A stretch of 64,000 bases of DNA, taken from Artocarpus heterophyllus (taxonomy: Eukaryota; Streptophyta; Magnoliopsida; Rosales; Moraceae). Where the stretch lies: positions 7,681,903 to 7,745,902 of the forward strand of contig CM046332.1 in assembly GCA_025403435.1 (NCBI GenBank), in the 5' to 3' direction. The translations under genes and the position numbers were made by a program. Shown here piece by piece: positions 1 to 11,973 of the stretch. Position 1 is the stretch's first letter, and every line of letters begins with the position of its first letter. Under the pieces are notes generated by a model. It was given only the letters and a program-made list of their open reading frames with translations. It was not told where the DNA came from and made no database searches.

Positions 1-177
1 CCCAGTAAGTAGAATTATGGAAGCATGAGTAGCTTTTGAATGAATGACCTCAATTATTATGTGTTTACTCTTTAACTTTTTACTTCATCATCCTTCCATT
101 TCATTTACTCTTCACTGTATCTTTCATACTCTTAACATAGTGTGCACATAGTTTAGTGTTTCTTGGAAGAGAAGTAT
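1..177. other. unassigned flank left of a solo LTR
   Basis: AT-rich sequence with no recognisable coding potential. It ends in AGTAT (173-177), the left target-site copy of the solo LTR that follows. Its continuation is the sequence from 1702 onward. Confidence 0.5.
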
Positions 178-1696
178 TGTTGTGTTTTGTTGGAATTTGT
201 GATTCAAATAAGCAGCAAAAAATAAAAATTAATTCCCACAAAACCCTAGCAGGATCCATGCAATTCGATTAGATTGATAAGAAAGTTATAGAATCTTATC
301 AGGATGACAAAAAGGGCAAGATTTCTAGAAAGAAGAGAGTGGGTTCACTCCAGTGACACCCTAACTCGAGCTTTTCATATTCAGGATCGGATTCAGACGT
401 TGTTACTTAGAGCAACACCCTCTGTAGGTATCCACTTGGACAAACTCTCTCAAAAACCGAATTGGTGTGCTAGCACCCTCTCCTTGCGTTAAATGACTCT
501 CTCTCTAAGTTTTGGGTTTTAATGTTTTTTGCCTTTTAGAATAAGAGAACGCCTTTTCTCATCTAATTTGGTCAAAAACCCTAAAACAGATATATATATA
601 TATATTGACTTCGAGATAGAATCAAATTTTAACTAGGGTAAACTGTAATTCAAATATGATTCATAAAATCTAGATAATGTCAGATTTAATGAACCTAGAC
701 ATTATCAGGCTCATTGAACCTAGACATTATTAGGCTCATTGAACCTAGACACAGTAAACCCAAATTCAATTTTTAGTCTGTTCTAAGTGTGCGACCTTGT
801 AGGTTCACATAACGTTGATAGTGGGCTTGAAATTCTGTTTCTGACCCACAAATTATAAGCGGCCTCTAGTAAGACATTATGATTACCCAAGTTATGCGAA
901 TGTCTATAATCCGACATAACCTAATATAGAATAAGTATTAAAGTCCTTTTGTCACTAGATACCTTGATTGAACATAAGGCATGGTTTATGTCATCCTTAT
1001 ACTATTTAATCATATTATTTCTCAATCTTAAGTAGACTAATATTGATAACCCTTATGAATTCATTCTAGTATGGCCATACATTTTTTTCAGTCTAACTTA
1101 TCGAGGGGCCCATAGATATCTTTCTCATAAAAAATGAGGGACAAATTCCTTCTTAATCACTTATATTCCTCACATGATTCACTCTATATCCAACAACAAT
1201 CCAATCCATTATGCTATTAAAGGTAATATTAGAATGTGTCAAAATATAGAACTTGTCAAGTAGGAAACAATAGTGATTTCAGGTCAAAGGACTAGGATAA
1301 TACTATTGTGATGAGAATCACTTATAATAATTATCGTTGTAGTATTCTCATAGCGGGTCGATCCAATACATTATTTCTCAAATATGTATCTATAAGTTGA
1401 CTTAGTATCTCATACACATGATTAGTAAAACATAATCATCAGTGAAACTTCATACTAGCCTTCATTCATTATTATTCCAATAATAATGACCGACTAGGGA
1501 TAATTTAGAATAGAATTCAATTTTCACTTAAGTGTTTTATTATCAAGTCACATACTTGATGACCTTAAGAAGAATTAACTATTCATGGAATTAGAATAAA
1601 AAACAATAATGAAAATGCCTCTTTATTAATAAAATGCAAATGTAACGAAGTCAAAATGTGGTCATTACATAATTGGCCTAAGGCACATCACTAACA
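178..1696 (-). mobile_element. solo LTR, Ty1/copia type
   Basis: A 1519-bp unit begins TGTTGTG and ends CTAACA, giving the TG...CA termini of an LTR. It is flanked by a perfect 5-bp target-site duplication, AGTAT at 173-177 and 1697-1701. No primer-binding site, polypurine tract or pol sequence lies next to either end, so this is a solo LTR left after recombination between the two LTRs of one element. Minus orientation is inferred: read that way it starts TGTTAGTGATG and has an AATAAA signal near its start, as the CopA LTRs of this window do. Inside are a tandem pair of ATTATCAGGCTCATTGAAC-like units near 690-750. The short reading frame at 304-492 has no recognisable domain and is taken as chance. 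The LTR does not match the other families in the window. Confidence 0.7.
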
Positions 1697-1701
1697 AGTA
1701 T

Positions 1702-2633
1702 TACATCCCAGATGCTTAAATCATTGGCGCCCCAGATGCCTAACATCTCACATGGCATCCTAGATGCCTAATCATTATGTCCTTGATGCTTAAAAGTTTC
1801 ACATCAATTTGTCCCAGCTGCTTAGAGTCCCATCATAACTCACCAGTTTAATCAATTTCACATTTTTCAAAATCCTTTACATGCCGGCTTATATTTGAAA
1901 TCACAACATGTAGTGCAATGCACGTAATTTTCACATATCAATTCACAACATTAAAGGCACAACAATTATGGTGATATAGGTGAAATTCTACTTATTGTAC
2001 TCAATGAGGCTATCAATAAAGCTCTCTTAGGGTTTGGTACTTCGCATCTATGAAAGATTGAAATTTTCTACTTACATTACCACCAATCCAACAATAACTA
2101 ATAATAAAACATTAAAGAGCTCATTTTCCTATTTTAAATATTTATTCTAAGTCTAATCCTCATAATTAGCTTCATTTCAACCTCTTAAATTACAAAATAT
2201 ATCAAAATTAAACTTTTGTTTAACTCATGGTTCAAAAATAAAGAAAAAGGGACTCAAGGGGCCAAAAAACCCCTGACTAGGCCATTTGGCCTAGATTAGC
2301 CGAGGGCTGGCTGAGGTAGCCCTACCCACGCACACAGACTGCCCACACAAGCTGCACGCTGGCCTTGTGTATAGGCTGTTGGCCTGGCACGGCCAACCAA
2401 CCCGAGGGGACAATTTCAACCTCCTTTTGGTCTGAAATGATCCAAACTTAATCCTAGAAATTTTGCCATAGTTTCCCCCTCTATTTTAAAACTCCCTAAG
2501 GCTTAATTATACCTTGAAGCACCTGTTTCCAAGCTATGAATAAGTTTTAAATTCCCAAAATATCAAAACCATCATAAACCACAACATCTCAAAAACCAAG
2601 ATTAGTTTTAAGACTATAACTCGCAAACCAAAT
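1702..2633. other. unassigned, possibly an old gypsy-type LTR
   Basis: No coding sequence recognised. At 1708-1830 a degenerate motif near CCCAGATGCYTAA recurs about five times at irregular spacing. A locally GC-rich patch lies at 2255-2410 in otherwise AT-rich DNA. This resembles the noncoding part of an LTR element, but no termini or target-site duplication were found. Confidence 0.3.
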
Positions 2634-3938
2634 TGTATTGGAAAAAAGAATGCGCAACAGAATTTTAAAAATTTTATATCAGAGTAATTTCTAAAACACA
2701 AGTTTGATATGCTATATGCATAAATTAACCAGATCTTACTAACCTTTGTGTGCTGAAGAACCCTCGCAAAACGTGAAGAGAAGTAACGTTCCAGAAGAGC
2801 CTCAACCAACTGGTCTTCTTTGCTATTCTCTATCCACGACCGGAGTGAGTGTGGGCTCACACATACAACTCTTCCACTAAGTGACTCTCCTTCCAACCAA
2901 TCGAGAGAAACCAAAGCTAGTGTTCGTGATTTGTGAACAAAAGCTCTCAGGGAGTTTTTTAGATTCTCACTAATAGAGTATTACTCTTAATCTCTCAACT
3001 GATCTTTTTCTTAATAAGTCTTAAGACTTACTCCCTTTATATAGAGATTGGTCTTGGGGTCAGTCTTTATCAAATTAGGTCTTAAAAACTTGAAATAGAA
3101 TCAAGTTTGGATCAATATCTGATAAGATCCGTGTAGAAACGCATGATCTTATCCTTCGTTGATCGGCAGGCCGAACACGTCCATTGGCAGGCCGAACTGT
3201 CGAATAAAAATCTCGTAGATCTTTTATTTTTCACCCGAGATTCTATAGGATAAAGTCTCAATTTTAATTCAAATAACCCAATAGAGAAGTTATCTAATCA
3301 CAACAACTTTATCTAGATAATCTCTAAGAAAATAAATCAATTCCCAATAATTCTACAAGTTTGTCTTGATCTAATTTATCTAAAATTAAATCAATTGATA
3401 AACAGACAAGAATTATTCGATCCCAATAATTCAACAACTTTATCTTGAATCAATTTTATCACAAAATTAATTCAACTAATAACCAGACATGAATTATTTG
3501 ATTCTTCCAAATTTAAACCAATCTAATAAATCCGACATAAGTTACCAATTATTGGAAAAGCACACCGTGTTGTTACAGGATGTTGTGAGCTAGCAAAGGG
3601 GACAAAATGGACCTATATAGTTCAAGCTCCTGATAATTATGAAACCCAATATCCTAGATATACATTTCATAATTATCAACTCCAACGCTACTCCACTAAA
3701 AGCTTGGAGCTACACTCTCGAACTACATAGAATTATGAAGCTCGTATAGCTAAGTCTGCATGACATATCATAGTCTATCGTATCCCCATATGATAATCCA
3801 TAATCGGCTTAAGGACAAGTTCTGTCTTACATTCCCGATTATTTTTATCTTACGTTCCATTATCTCACCATCAGAAAACTTACTATCTAATGACAGTATA
3901 CATTCGGTTACACCTATGTATCCAAATAGCTGAGCGCT
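2634..3938 (-). mobile_element. CopA-1 LTR, first part
   Basis: This matches the LTR of the 2-kb CopA copia family, best seen in the pair at 46488-48486 and 52875-54904, in the same minus orientation. It starts TGTATTGGAAAA (family: TGTTGGAAA) and runs to GAGCGCT, where a solo LTR interrupts it. The promoter side (minus strand) includes a TATA-like TATATAAAGGGAG complement near 3035-3048 and two units of the GGCAGGCC palindrome at 3165 and 3186. Without the insertion the LTR is about 1998 bp, the expected family length. The reading frame at 2534-2914 runs across the LTR edge and is not a gene. Confidence 0.85.
3163..3198. repeat. GGCAGGCC palindrome array in CopA-1 LTR
   Basis: Two units with cores starting at 3165 and 3186, 21 bp apart. 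Each unit is near the hyphenated palindrome TCGGC-AG-GCCGA. They lie about 115-150 bp upstream of the TATA-like element in element orientation (minus strand). Confidence 0.75.
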
Positions 3939-6125
3939 TGGTAACGCCCAAGAAATGTTTATTCTTTGTAATAAACGACGGACGTATGTAGTGTAGAAAA
4001 GTTGTCGAATCCATAGGGAGATGAAAATTTGTACCTCGGCAAATTGTTAAAAATAAATGGTCAAAAAGGCAAGCACTTTTTCAAAGGAAAGAGTAAAATG
4101 AGATGAATATTTTTGTGGTTTTTATTCAAAATTTTAATTCAAAAGAAATGAAATTAAAACGGTGAAGTTTGGAGAATCCTTTGTATGTTTTGTAACTGAT
4201 ATGAAATTTCAACTCTAATTAATAATTATCTAAAGTATTTGATTTATTATATCTTATCTCATTAATTGCAAGCACATTTTACTAATTATATAGGTCAACC
4301 TAAATCGACAATATAGCAAGCTATAATGCAGTAAGGGTTTTCCTATAAAAACTAGCAAAATAATCATCTGTCACTAATGATTTGGTGCACTAATTATGAA
4401 AATTATAACAGCTATCACTCAATTATAATTAACATAACTATGGGATGGAAAAGATATTAACAAATCAAAATTAATATATTTTAGTGGAATAAATTTTTAC
4501 ATCAACTCTGGCAGCACTTCGTCTTATGAAATATCTAGAATCGACAATATAATAAGTCATACTGCAGTAAAAGACATTCCATAAAATTAAGCATTATTTC
4601 ATTATTATTAATATTAACTATGCAACACAATTAAATTACATAAAGAAAGCATGACTGAATTTATGTAAAAATTGGCAGCATAACAACATCAACAATAATT
4701 ATTGAAAACATAAAGATATAATTTATTCCACAAAATATAAACATTACCACACAGATATAGAGTTAAAATCCATACCAAGATACTATGCATACAAGATCAT
4801 CTCATAGCCTCACCAGACGCTCTACTCTAATTTAAGCATTATTTTATTATTATTCATTACCTAAGAGGATACTGCTGAGTCTAACTCAGCAGTAAGGAAA
4901 GGAAAGGGAAAGAAGGGCCAAAGGCCCGAAGGAGATTGTTGAACTGAGGCAAATACCTCAGTATTTATAGGCCTTAATAATCACTATTGAAAGATTCTCT
5001 CAATTATTTACACTGTTTAAGCGTTGAAATTCCTTTCTTCTTCGCGCTGCAGCCGGCCCCTCTCGCCCTAAGAAACACGAGATTTCTAAAAATTTCCTTC
5101 CTTCTTTCACGCTGATCCGCGCTCAAGAGTGTGCAGATTTTCCTATGTAATCCCGTGTGACACAACAACTGGCAATACTAAATGGACTAATCGTGACCGT
5201 TAATCACCAGATCCAACGGCTCCAAATACGCTCAAGAAAGGGCCCAGGTGGGACCAGTAAAACTAAGATTCAAGGCCGTCAGATTGGTCTTCGTCAGCTG
5301 ATCGAACGGCTAGAAAGACGCATGCATATAGAGTTGACCGCACGAGATCCAACGCGGCCTGAGATGCTCCTCTGACGCGTCTGCAGCATGTCTGCGCGTG
5401 TGATGCACGCGCCAATGAAAAAATGCCACGTGGATAGTACTGCGAGATTTCGCTGACGCACCGGATGACGCGTTGACACGCATCTCTTCCTCAGACGGTT
5501 GAGATTGATTTGGCAGTTGATCCTACGGTCCTCATGATGCCACGTGTCCCATTAATTTCAAATTCGAATTTTGTTTATCTTCTTGATGCATTTGATGTCC
5601 GATTTTATCCATTTTGGTGTCGTTTGACTCCGTTTTTCCTCCAGATTTCAAATGTAAAAATCACAAACACATTATTTTACAAACATAATATTTACAAAAA
5701 TATTAAAAATATTTATTTTACATTAAAACACACAAAAATAAATAAAAACTCCTAAAATTTCCAATCTCTTACGGTTTGGCACAGATATAATTTTTATGAC
5801 TTGCAAATATTTTCAGAAATTACTAATAATATAATAGAACATATTTACAAACTTAAAACACACTATCAAACACTCTAAAACTCAAAATAAAATAACCGCA
5901 TATAGACTAGACACTTATTTAACACACTAAAATGACTCTAAAAATTACTAAAAATTCTATTAAACATAAAAGCACACTAAAAACATATTTTTAAACACAT
6001 TTACACACTAAGACACGAAAATACTTATTAACACAAAATGCTATTAATTAGAGAATTTAATGAGAAATAAAAGTGTAAATAAATGATTTAAGCCTTAGAA
6101 AATGTACACTTTTACAGTCTCATCA
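3939..6125 (-). mobile_element. solo LTR, probably Tat/Athila-like Ty3/gypsy
   Basis: A 2187-bp insertion in the CopA-1 LTR is bounded by a perfect 5-bp duplication, GCGCT at 3934-3938 and 6126-6130. It starts TGGTAACGCC and ends CTCATCA, so minus-strand termini are TGATGAGACTG...GGCGTTACCA. Near its end (minus strand; plus 4008-4024) is a CTCCCTATGGATTCGAC complement, like the signature close to the 3' end of many Tat/Athila LTRs. No PBS or PPT is present, so it is a solo LTR. A GC-rich block at 5130-5550 carries repeated ATCCAACGGC-like words and two CACGTG boxes (5427-5432 and 5541-5546). Short frames at 5157-5375, 5294-5479 and 5510-5755 show no known domain. Confidence 0.75.
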
Positions 6126-6823
6126 GCGCTCTAGTTTTCCAATTACAGGATAACGCATATTAGAGGATGTCATTACTCCTAAAGAGGAGCTATGGATTCT
6201 ATATCTATGAATAACAGGTCTACGCTATCAAGAGTCATGCCTCCAACGTACCGACATGCATACCACTATTAAGATATAAGTGTCACCCTTTGGTACATCA
6301 AAAGACACAAGCCAAGACAACGAGCCCACTATTCATCTTAGGATTAAGATACAACACAAATGATTGTCTAAAGTGAATCGATTTGTCAAAACAGAATTAT
6401 TAATCTAAATCAATTCACTTTATGTCCCGATCCAACACATCATCACCTATGACAACGTGTCAATGTTTCTATTCACAGAGTCCACCTCTGATGGTCAAGA
6501 CAAACTATCTCCCAAAAGGGATATAGACAACATAACAATCTTTGCATGAATAAAGCGCCCAACTTTATTCCCGCGATTGCGGATTGTATGATTTAGACCA
6601 TCATCTTAGGAATTATATCTTCCGCATAATCCATCCATCGTATGCCCAATTCTTAAGGTTGAGTACGACAGTCTCATACTATTGTTTGCTTAATATACAT
6701 TCAACAAGTATGAACGTAAAAAGGACAAGATTTGGTATATAAATAATAAATAAATTCTTTATTAATAAAAATGTCTCTAAAAACTTATTACATTTTTACT
6801 CCTTAGGGCATACATGTCTAACA
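6126..6823 (-). mobile_element. CopA-1 LTR, second part
   Basis: The CopA LTR resumes at the duplicated GCGCT, in the same order as the uninterrupted copies at 47790-48486 and 54208-54904. It ends GTCTAACA at 6823, which is the LTR start (TGTTAGAC) in element orientation. The polypurine tract complement ATCCCCCAC follows at once. The AATAAA signal (minus strand) is at about 6760-6766. Confidence 0.85.
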
Positions 6824-7216
6824 ATCCCCCACTTGCACCAAGTGAGTAAATATGACAAATCTCGCATCCCCATAGCTTCCACATGCCTCTCGAAAACTCT
6901 CCCAGTAAGTGTCTTCGTAAATGGATCAGCTAAATTGTCCTCTGACGCGATCTTGCACTCCGTGACATGCCCGCCCTCAACAAAGTCCTTTATCACATGA
7001 TACTTTCGATTAATATGCTTACTCTTCTTGTGAAATCTTCGTTCCTTAGCATTAGCTACTGCCATATTGTTATCATAGTACAGTGATACCACCTTATCCA
7101 TACCAGGAACTATCTCAAGATCCCTAAGGAACTTGCAGAGTCACACTTCTTCTTTCGAAGCATCACTAGCTGCCACATACTCGGCCTCCATCGTTGAATC
7201 CAAAGTGCAATCTTGC
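6824..7216 (-). pseudogene. CopA-1 RNase H fragment (copia pol, C-terminal end)
   Basis: The minus strand encodes the last part of copia RNase H: a segment like DKVVSLYYDNN, then a RFHKKSKHINRKYH motif, then an ADPFTKTLTGRVFERHVEA tail. It matches the intact CopA-4 copy at 48501-48900. The CopA sequence stops abruptly after CAATCTTGC at 7216, where unrelated Tat/Athila-like DNA begins. Everything upstream in the element (gag, integrase, reverse transcriptase, 5' LTR) is missing here. This is a dead remnant produced by deletion. Confidence 0.8.
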
Positions 7217-7776
7217 AAAGGCCCAACGAACTGATATCCAACCTATATAAGAATTTTATGAGGTTTTGAGAGGTGATTCATTGAAAAAATTTATGAAGTC
7301 AATTACTCTATGAAATTTTTAAAACCTTTGTGATATCCATAACTTTCATTCTCTTAGTCACTATCTTATGGCCCCGTTACAACCGTATCGAAGACCTTTT
7401 GATTTTAGGTAGCGCCTTCAACAAGTGAAGATTCATATCAAAGAGGGAGCTTATGACATTTGATCCTTTCAACCAAGACTGGATTATCATTTTTATGAGG
7501 GTAATAAGGGTTTATCATTTTCAAAGCATACATAGTTTCAATGTCAATAGCAATGGTTATTTCATGCACATACTTGAGTATAATTGTTGTAGAACATATT
7601 AGCTTGAGAATAATTATTGATTTGATTCAATACTTTTTTGAAATTGAAGATGTTATCCCTTATGGTTCTCTAAGATAGAAGGTCGGAAGGTTAGAGTTTT
7701 TCTTTTGCTTTATGGTTATTTATCTATTTGTTTTAGGTCTGCTCGAGCACAAGTAATGGCTAACTATGGGGGAATT
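7217..7776 (+). mobile_element. 3' internal remnant of a Tat/Athila-like gypsy element
   Basis: No intact frame is left. The stretch ends in GCACAAGTAATGGCTAAC and then a purine tract, TATGGGGGAATT (7765-7776). That is the usual arrangement before the 3' LTR of Athila/Tat elements, where a conserved GAGCACAAG...GGGGGAAT stretch precedes an LTR starting TGATAAG. The left edge at 7217 is a deletion joint with CopA-1. Assignment rests on this signature and not on protein similarity. Confidence 0.45.
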
Positions 7777-9165
7777 TTATAAGTGTTTGTTTAGATACAG
7801 TTTTTGATCTATTTTCCCATATTTTCTTACTTTATTATTGAGGATTTTATGTTTTATTTGTGGTTTTATGTTTTTGTGGGTGTTTCGAGAGTTTAGAGTT
7901 GATTAGAGGCCTAAATGGATGTATTTTGATGAATTTTGGGCATGATAGCAAAGAAAATTGACGATGCAGCTCTACAATAAAGATTTCTAGGCCAAAAGTC
8001 AAGAACAGAGCGCAACGGCATTGTCTTACAAGTGTTGCGATGTCGTATATTGCTGTAATAGATTTTTCATAGCACTGCAATGGTACATTTTCAGCATTGT
8101 GACGCTCGCCAAAAAAAAAATAAAAAAAAAATAAAATAAAATAATAAAAAAAAACATAGTTTCTCATCCAAATTGACTCCAAAGTTTCTCATTTGGACTG
8201 CAACTTGGAAGCCTATAAATACATGAATCAGGGGCACGTTTTTAGTCAGTTTTTCCACTGTTTTTTTAGCCATATTTTAGAGGGAAAAAGAAGGAGAATT
8301 CTCTTGGAGTTTTCTTCTTGATCATTAACAGGAGTTTTTCTTTTTCTTTCTTTCTTTTGAACTCCAAATATGTTTTTCTATTATTTTTTGTTGGTTAATT
8401 TTGCAATATGTTAGGTTAAACTTTTCTATTGTTAAAGGTGATTTCAAAGCACTAAGCTCAATTTTGTGAAATATATTTTTCACTATTTTTTCCAATTTTT
8501 CCTAATCAGAATTATTTATGTTATTATATTTTTAATGTTTATGATTTTTATTATATTTTGTTTGGGGTGGCCAACCAAGTGAAATAGTATAATTATCTAC
8601 TACTAAATTAGGACTTCTTTATCTCGTAATTGTCTTGATTTTCCAATTATTATAGCATATTGTGAATGAAATTATGAGCGGGTTTTGATAATTACGATGA
8701 GGAACATAACCTATGTTGAACAATCCAAGCTTGCGTAGTTGTTATTTAGACCAACTAATCTTTCTTAATATAATGCTTCCATCGAATCGAACTTAGAGGG
8801 CTTATTCTAGGTTATTTGAGGGAAAAAGATTAAGCGAAGAGCTTGTTTTGCTTAATAACATAGTAAGAAAAGACAGGGATGACAGAGCTTATTATTGTCG
8901 ATGGTTGGTAGTTTCGATAGGAAATTAAGAATAATTTTGTGTTCAATTACGTAATTGTTGTTTAGTGGTAGCGAACGAACTTTTAACATGCTTTATCATT
9001 ATTGTTTACTTCTGCATGCCATTAGTTTTGTTTTATTAATTTTTTTTTATTTTTTATAATTTTAGTTAATTATTCCAAAATTCTCCTTTTAATTTATTTG
9101 AAAAATTAATAAGTTATTAATTAAACTCTATCCTCTGCGGAAACACTCTTACTCGCCACTACAAT
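7777..9165 (+). mobile_element. Tat/Athila-like LTR, about 1.4 kb
   Basis: It starts TTATAAGTG directly after the polypurine tract; TG to TT is a likely decay of TGATAAG. A TATA box, CCTATAAATAC, lies at 8211-8221. The end carries ATCCTCTGCGGAAACACTC (about 9128-9146), similar to the TCCCTGTGGATTCGA word near the 3' end of Athila/Tat LTRs. An A/T-rich tract at 8109-8155 includes poly-A runs. The exact right end is uncertain within about 20 bp, and no target-site duplication was found. The frames at 7847-8273 are AT-rich chance frames. Confidence 0.5.
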
Positions 9166-9233
9166 AAACTCCAACAATACTTTAAAATAAGATTTAATTT
9201 TTGGGGAAGGGAATATACCATTGGTCTAACTGT

Positions 9234-9717
9234 TTATGAATCTAGAGAGTCTTGTCGGTGGTTCCCAGTCAACGGATAGAAGCCTAAGTAGAATAGTTCA
9301 CATTCTTCCACAACCTCTCGGAAACTTACCATACTACCATTAATCCGATCACTCTTGCTTAAACATTCTGAAAAGGTAAAAAAAATCTTTTTAAAATCAT
9401 CCCCCAACATCCATGGTAGCATGTATATACCTTGAAACTGGCGGAGCAATTCCCACCAACGGTGTCGTTGAGCCTTTTCCAAATGTCCATAGAAACCTTA
9501 AATCTCCATGTCTTCCCCTTCGGAGTAGTCATAAACGAGTGAATATGATGGCAAGAAAAGCACTTTACTCTACATTCTAGTCACTTTTCCAAAGCAAAAC
9601 CAAACAACCTCTATGCCCCACACAATCTACATGAAAGCCATCTCCAAACCCCACACCATCCTTAATCATACTAGCTGCCTAACAACAAAGTTGAATCTCA
9701 AAAACGAAGACTAAACT
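9234..9717 (-). pseudogene. L1-type LINE ORF2, endonuclease domain remnant
   Basis: The minus strand from about 9660 down to 9234 reads, with frame breaks, as the apurinic endonuclease domain of a plant L1 ORF2. Seen in order are VDCVGHRG-like and LVLLWKS-like segments, then WWELLRQFQ, LPWML-GDDF (GGDFNEI in the family), then VSFREVVEECELFYLGF. The long frame is 9234-9482. The reverse transcriptase part that should follow toward lower coordinates is absent: Tat/Athila DNA begins around 9165-9230. ORF1 of the same LINE lies beyond Tekay-1 (18723-20640), in the same orientation, so Tekay-1 split this LINE between ORF1 and ORF2. It is dead. Confidence 0.75.
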
Positions 9718-11867
9718 TGTAACGTCCCGAAATTTATTTAATGTTAATGTAATGTAAATGATGAATTAGTGTGCCATAATTAAAGTTTTAACTTTAATTA
9801 GATTATTTGGTTGGATTTTTAGTTTTTGGTTGTTTTGTTAAATTGATGTGTTCAAAAGATTTCTTATTGTTTTAAAATGATGTTTTGAGTTTTAAAACAC
9901 AACAATTTGTAAAATGTTAAAAATACTCCGTTTTACAAAACCGTGGGCGGCACATGGTTTTCACACAGTAAAACCGCCCACCGATTTTCTCTATTTATTT
10001 CTCTCTTCTCTCTCTCTCTCCTCATTCACGTTTCACTCTCTCTCTCTCTTATCTCTCTCGGCAGTTCCCTCTCTCTCTCAATCTCTTTCAAAAATTTTGA
10101 TTTCCATTCGAATCCAAGCTTCGGAACAGCAAGGAGGAAGCTCGGGGACGTGATTCGGCAACCGAGAACGCGGATTGAAGCTTCGATTCGAGGTTAGATT
10201 CGAAATTTCTAAACTTTTTACAAAATTTTCGAATTTGTGTGTTTTTGAAATCTAAGTTTGTTTTAGCTTAGAAAACCGTGGATTTGTGTTAAATGAGCTT
10301 AAAACAACTAGAATCTAAACCTAGATTGAAGAAAAACGGATTGGATTCAAGATTTTCATTTTTCTCCTCTTTTTCTCATTTTCGGATTTTTGAGGATTTT
10401 GAGTTTAAATGTTGTTTAGATGATTCCAAACATGTTTTAGAATGTTTTTCTATCAACTATAGTTGTTTTTCATGCCTGGGATTTGAGAAAAACAGGTTAG
10501 AAACAAGATTTGGATTTTGGGGATCGAGAAACCCGTGGCTGGGATTTCTGGATCTTCCCAGTTCGGCAGGCCGAAGTTCATGTTCGGCAGGCCGGAGTGA
10601 TGATCGGCAGGCCGGTGTTCTTCCGACCGGCAGGCCGAATCTGGGGAAATGTTCGACAGGCCGAACCTTGTTTCCGGCAGGCCGAACTGTACAGTTCGGC
10701 AGGCCGAAGCAGGGCGTCCGGCAGGCCGACCGAGGCATGGAAAAATTTTGTGATTTTTACCCGATTTCACTGTTTTGAACCCTGATTTAAATCCCAACCT
10801 TATAGGATGATTTTAATGATACAAATGGCACACTAGGACATCATGAAATGATTTAGTAACATAGAATGTCTCGAACTAGATATTGATCGACTTAGTTTGT
10901 ATCTAGGATTGTTCGTGGTTCCGTGGAGCTAACGTATAGCGGATCGAGATTACGGTGTGGGGTACCGGCACGAGTACTGAGGTAGGACTTCTATCCTATT
11001 TCTTTGGTAGCCTGGTTTTGAAATGATTTGGCTTTGAAAAGGATTTCTATCAAAATGTTTTCAACGCTTGTTTGAAAATGGTTTTATCGGTTATATTTTT
11101 ATATACCGTGACATGAAGTGAATTTCATAATGAATGTAACTGACAACACTCGGTAATTGGGTTTTGAATGATAATGATAATAAACACATGGGCATGATGC
11201 CATATTAGAGATTGGGTCGTGATCGACCTTGGGGGCAGGTCCCGAAACCCAGCTGGGCCACTACGGTGGTGATTTCATGGTTTGCCTAGGTAAAAGTAAA
11301 CTGGTGTTTTGATTTGACAAGTAGACTGTTCTGTGTCAGAACGGTTCTACTCAATTTATTTATTTATTTATTCAAGTTTCTTCTTGCATAACTCCTGATA
11401 ATGCTATGTTTCTTTGAATTAAATTATTTTATAAAACCTAGTCCTACTGAGCCTTTCGCTCATGTTTTATCTGTTTTAAATTCCCCCCCTTCTAGGTGGT
11501 TTCCCATTTAGGTTTGGAGAAGATTCTTCGGACCGAACTCAGGAGCAATAGGAGAATTTATTTACATTCTGTAATTATTAATCAAGGCATGTAAGACTTA
11601 ACTTTATTTGTACTTGGACTGTAATTGTATTTGTGATATTGTCAGATCCATGTGTGTGCACAAGTTGTGGGTTGTGGAACCCATATTCGCGGTTTTTATT
11701 CAATTATTGTTATTTGTTTACTGATTTTAAATTCTTTATCAAACGTGGTGGAAAAATCTCTTTATTTCTTGCTTAATTGGGTTTTTAAACCCTTAATTTC
11801 AATTAAATTCTCTTTTAATTAATCTAAATATTCCGCCACGTCACCTCCCGTACTCCGGGGCGTGACA
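9718..11867 (+). repeat. Tekay-1 5' LTR
   Basis: This is 2150 bp from TGTAACG to GTGACA. It includes a CT-rich tract at 9998-10085, a GGCAGGCC palindrome array at 10562-10731 and a possible TATA element, TTTTATATACC, at 11097-11107. The tetranucleotide run (TTTA)n lies at about 11355-11370. The frames at 9914-10197 and 10293-10797 on either strand fall within the LTR, are repeated in the 3' LTR and are not genes. Confidence 0.93.
10562..10731. repeat. GGCAGGCC palindrome array, Tekay-1 5' LTR (8 units)
   Basis: Core starts are 10565, 10586, 10606, 10629, 10655, 10676, 10698 and 10720, so spacings are 21, 20, 23, 26, 21, 22 and 22 bp. Units follow TCGGC-AG-GCCGA with single changes, for example a GACAGGCC core in unit 5. 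Two units found here are missing from the 3' LTR. Confidence 0.85.
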
Positions 11868-11870
11868 GAA

Positions 11871-11882
11871 TGGTATCAGAGC
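11871..11882 (+). other. primer-binding site, tRNA-Met type (Tekay-1)
   Basis: TGGTATCAGAGC lies 3 bp after the 5' LTR end and is complementary to the 3' end of plant initiator tRNA-Met. It primes minus-strand cDNA synthesis. Confidence 0.93.
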
Positions 11883-11973
11883 CTAAGGTTATGAACCTTG
11901 GGAATTGTGCACACATAGGTTTGACAATGAAATACTTCTGACAGTCCAAAATTTTGTTTTCAGAAGTGAGAGA

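Noticed and set aside
8091..8273. Minus-strand frames with long Phe/Leu runs
   Set aside because: Produced by the poly-A/AT tract at 8109-8155 in a Tat/Athila-like LTR.
9998..10085. CT-rich tract as a possible regulatory GAGA-type element or gene leader
   Set aside because: It is the LTR microsatellite shared by the 5' and 3' LTRs of Tekay-1, and present as (GA)n in Tekay-2. No host gene follows.
10562..10731. CRISPR-like array
   Set aside because: The 21-22 bp pitch leaves only about 10 bp between repeats, the genome is plant nuclear, and there are no cas genes. Repeats are degenerate palindromes inside LTRs.
10293..10797. Reading frames of 90-160 codons on both strands (and their twins at 17190-17647 and 57665-58010)
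   Set aside because: They lie inside Tekay LTRs, and their length comes from the array, which lacks stops in several frames. They change length between the two LTRs and have no domain.
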